A DNA stretch of 64,000 bases from Cryptomeria japonica. Taxonomy: Eukaryota; Streptophyta; Pinopsida; Cupressales; Cupressaceae. The notes below the pieces were generated by a model. The model saw nothing but the letters and a program-made list of their open reading frames with translations. It ran no database searches and had not been told where the DNA came from. Every line of letters starts with the position of its first letter. Position 1 is the first letter of the stretch. The DNA lies in contig NC_081406.1 in assembly GCF_030272615.1 (NCBI RefSeq), forward strand, positions 399,852,939 to 399,916,938, read 5' to 3'. Positions 62,978 through 64,000 of this stretch are shown piece after piece. Position numbers and translations under genes: made by a program.

Positions 62978-62984
62978 TATAAAA
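62978..62984 (+). promoter_or_regulatory. TATA box of the antisense promoter in E
   Basis: CCTATAAAAAGG, about 80 bp before the first codon of exon 1. Confidence 0.55.
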
Positions 62985-63059
62985 AGGTAAAAAGTGATTT
63001 TATTTTTATCATTTGCACATTTGTCTCCTTGTGATTGTGACATCTTAGCTCTGACGAAA

Positions 63060-63134
63060 ATATCGGTTCCTTATGCTTCTCACGTATTTGAGCGCGTTCG
63101 TCGATACTAGAGGCCTGCTGCGTATGGTCCACCT
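63060..63134 (+). pseudogene. Element E antisense gene, exon 1 (25 codons, start lost)
   Basis: The first codon is ATA where the others have ATG. Then SVPYASHVFERVRRY, TAG where D also has TAG, RPAAYGPP. His, Arg-Arg and Arg-Pro align exactly with D over 25 codons. The donor reads GAAAGT instead of GTAAGT. This copy is dead, but its alignment supports the exon in the other copies. Confidence 0.6.
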
Positions 63135-63221
63135 GAAAGTCACCTAAATTTTGCCACATTTTTTAATTTATTTTATCGATTTTAGTCACGTTTTTTATTT
63201 TTTGCTTTCAATTTCATCATT

Positions 63222-63620
63222 TTAGCACGTAGGGTGTCTAGTAGCGCATACGATAAGCATTATAGCGCCTAGGGTAACCTAGTTAGGTCAGCATCTTAGG
63301 GGAATTTTGCAACGCATCATAGGTGTAAGATAGCACATTTAGTCTTTTAGCGCATCAAGTTAACAGGTAAGCGTGTAGGAGGTGTAGGATAGCGCATAGC
63401 GTGAAATAGCACATAGGGTGAGCAGGTTAGCGCCTAGGAGGTGTATGATAGCGCGTAGGGTGAAATAGTGCATAGGGTGAGCAGGTTAGCACCATGGAAA
63501 CTCTAGTTAGCACATAGGTTAGTTTAGCACGTTGAATAAAGATTATAGCACGTAGGTGAGGAAAGATAGCGCATAGTTAGCAACTTAGCACATGGAAGGG
63601 ATGTTAGTGGCGCGTGGGTA
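63222..63620 (+). repeat. TAGCGCATAGG motif array in E
   Basis: Nineteen or so copies (TAGCGCATAGGGTG, TAGCGCCTAGGAGG, TAGCACATAGGT and similar), spaced 10-30 bp, in the inferred intron of the antisense gene. Same location relative to PPT and exon 1 as in D. Confidence 0.85.
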
Positions 63621-64000
63621 AGAAATATAGGTAAAAAAGACTTGGAAGAATTCATCGTGGGGGGAATAGATAAGGTAGATGGCTTAGGAGCGGGTAGGTG
63701 CCTACTAAGTGTTTTGGGATGGGTTTTGAGCCAATATTTTGCCTGCTATGATGATGTCTGAGTCTTGATATGATGATTGAGAGTTTGTTGAAATTGCTTT
63801 CGTTTATGAAGTGTCAAGCTGATTGATTGTTTGAATGAGGATCCTGATTTTCTGTTGATGTGGATCTTTGATTTTTGCCTTGCAATTGAATTTGATGTCC
63901 GATAGGAGTTTTGATTCTTGATTTTTGATATGATTCTTGATATGATGCTTGTGTTATGGATTTTGAGTTGCTTGCATTATGGGTCTTGGATACGATTTAT
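63621..64000. other. Element E sequence after the array
   Basis: No gene or named feature recognised. The PMD exon expected from D has not begun by the window end. Confidence 0.4.

Larger units (their letters stand above)
61787..64000 (-). mobile_element. Element E: outermost Ty3/gypsy element, 3' end only
   Basis: LTR (6638-7053 plus 61787-62663), PPT, pre-PPT stem, antisense TATA, antisense exon 1 and motif array follow in the same order as in D. The coding part is beyond the window. E would be the oldest element of the nest. Confidence 0.7.

Overview
The window is repeat-rich nuclear DNA from a land plant, probably a species with a large genome. A gymnosperm would fit, but the sequence alone cannot prove it. 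I found no host gene, tRNA, rRNA or CRISPR array. Nearly every base belongs to six LTR retrotransposons nested inside one another. Five (called A, B, D, E and F here) are Ty3/gypsy elements; A, B, D and F show or retain parts of the Tat-lineage layout (gag, DGG-type protease, RT, degenerate first RNase H, second 'archaeal' RNase H, integrase). One (C) is Ty1/copia.

Nest order. E (minus strand) is outermost: its 3' LTR appears as 6638-7053 and 61787-62663, and its interior runs off the right edge. F (minus, 1-6637, 3' end off the left edge) and B (plus, 7054-61786) both sit in that LTR. C (minus, 16575-57859, TSD GTGCC) sits in the antisense gene of B. A (plus, 17306-33470, TSD GCCGG) sits in the 3' LTR of C. 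D (minus, 36535-54995, TSD ATTAG) sits in the integrase region of C. LTR differences counted by eye are about 4.5% for B, 4% for C, 1.6% for D and 0.7% for A, which matches the nesting order.

How the Ty3 elements are built. In A, gag-pol is one unshifted frame of about 2,500 codons broken only by three UAG codons. B, D and F are more decayed, mainly by C-to-T type stops and, in B and F, internal deletions. Between pol and the 3' LTR each element carries a gene on the OPPOSITE strand encoding a plant mobile domain (PMD) protein with an acidic linker and coiled-coil tail. I infer that this antisense gene is spliced. A 22-25 codon first exon, recognisable in A, B, D and E, lies 70-100 bp downstream of its own TATA box. 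In A, B and D it ends at a GT splice donor. In A and D a phase-0 intron joins it in frame to the PMD exon.

Main unexplained systems. (1) Each family has an array of a short CpG-rich motif, largely its own: CGCGTCTGTG in A, AGCGCTATTG in D, TCGTACGA in F and B, TAGCGCATAGG in E. In A and D the same motif occurs twice, once in the gag leader and once in the intron of the antisense gene, in the same orientation relative to the transcription unit it precedes. This resembles a cis-target array paired with a rapidly evolving element-encoded regulator, but that role is inference. (2) A small RNA fold recurs in the pol linker and just after the pol stop, with compensatory base changes between copies: a 4-bp outer stem, an AAAA bulge, a 4-bp inner stem and a loop. 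(3) The 3' ends of A, D and E share paired stems around the polypurine tract. The remaining sequence is LTRs, leaders and low-complexity spacers.
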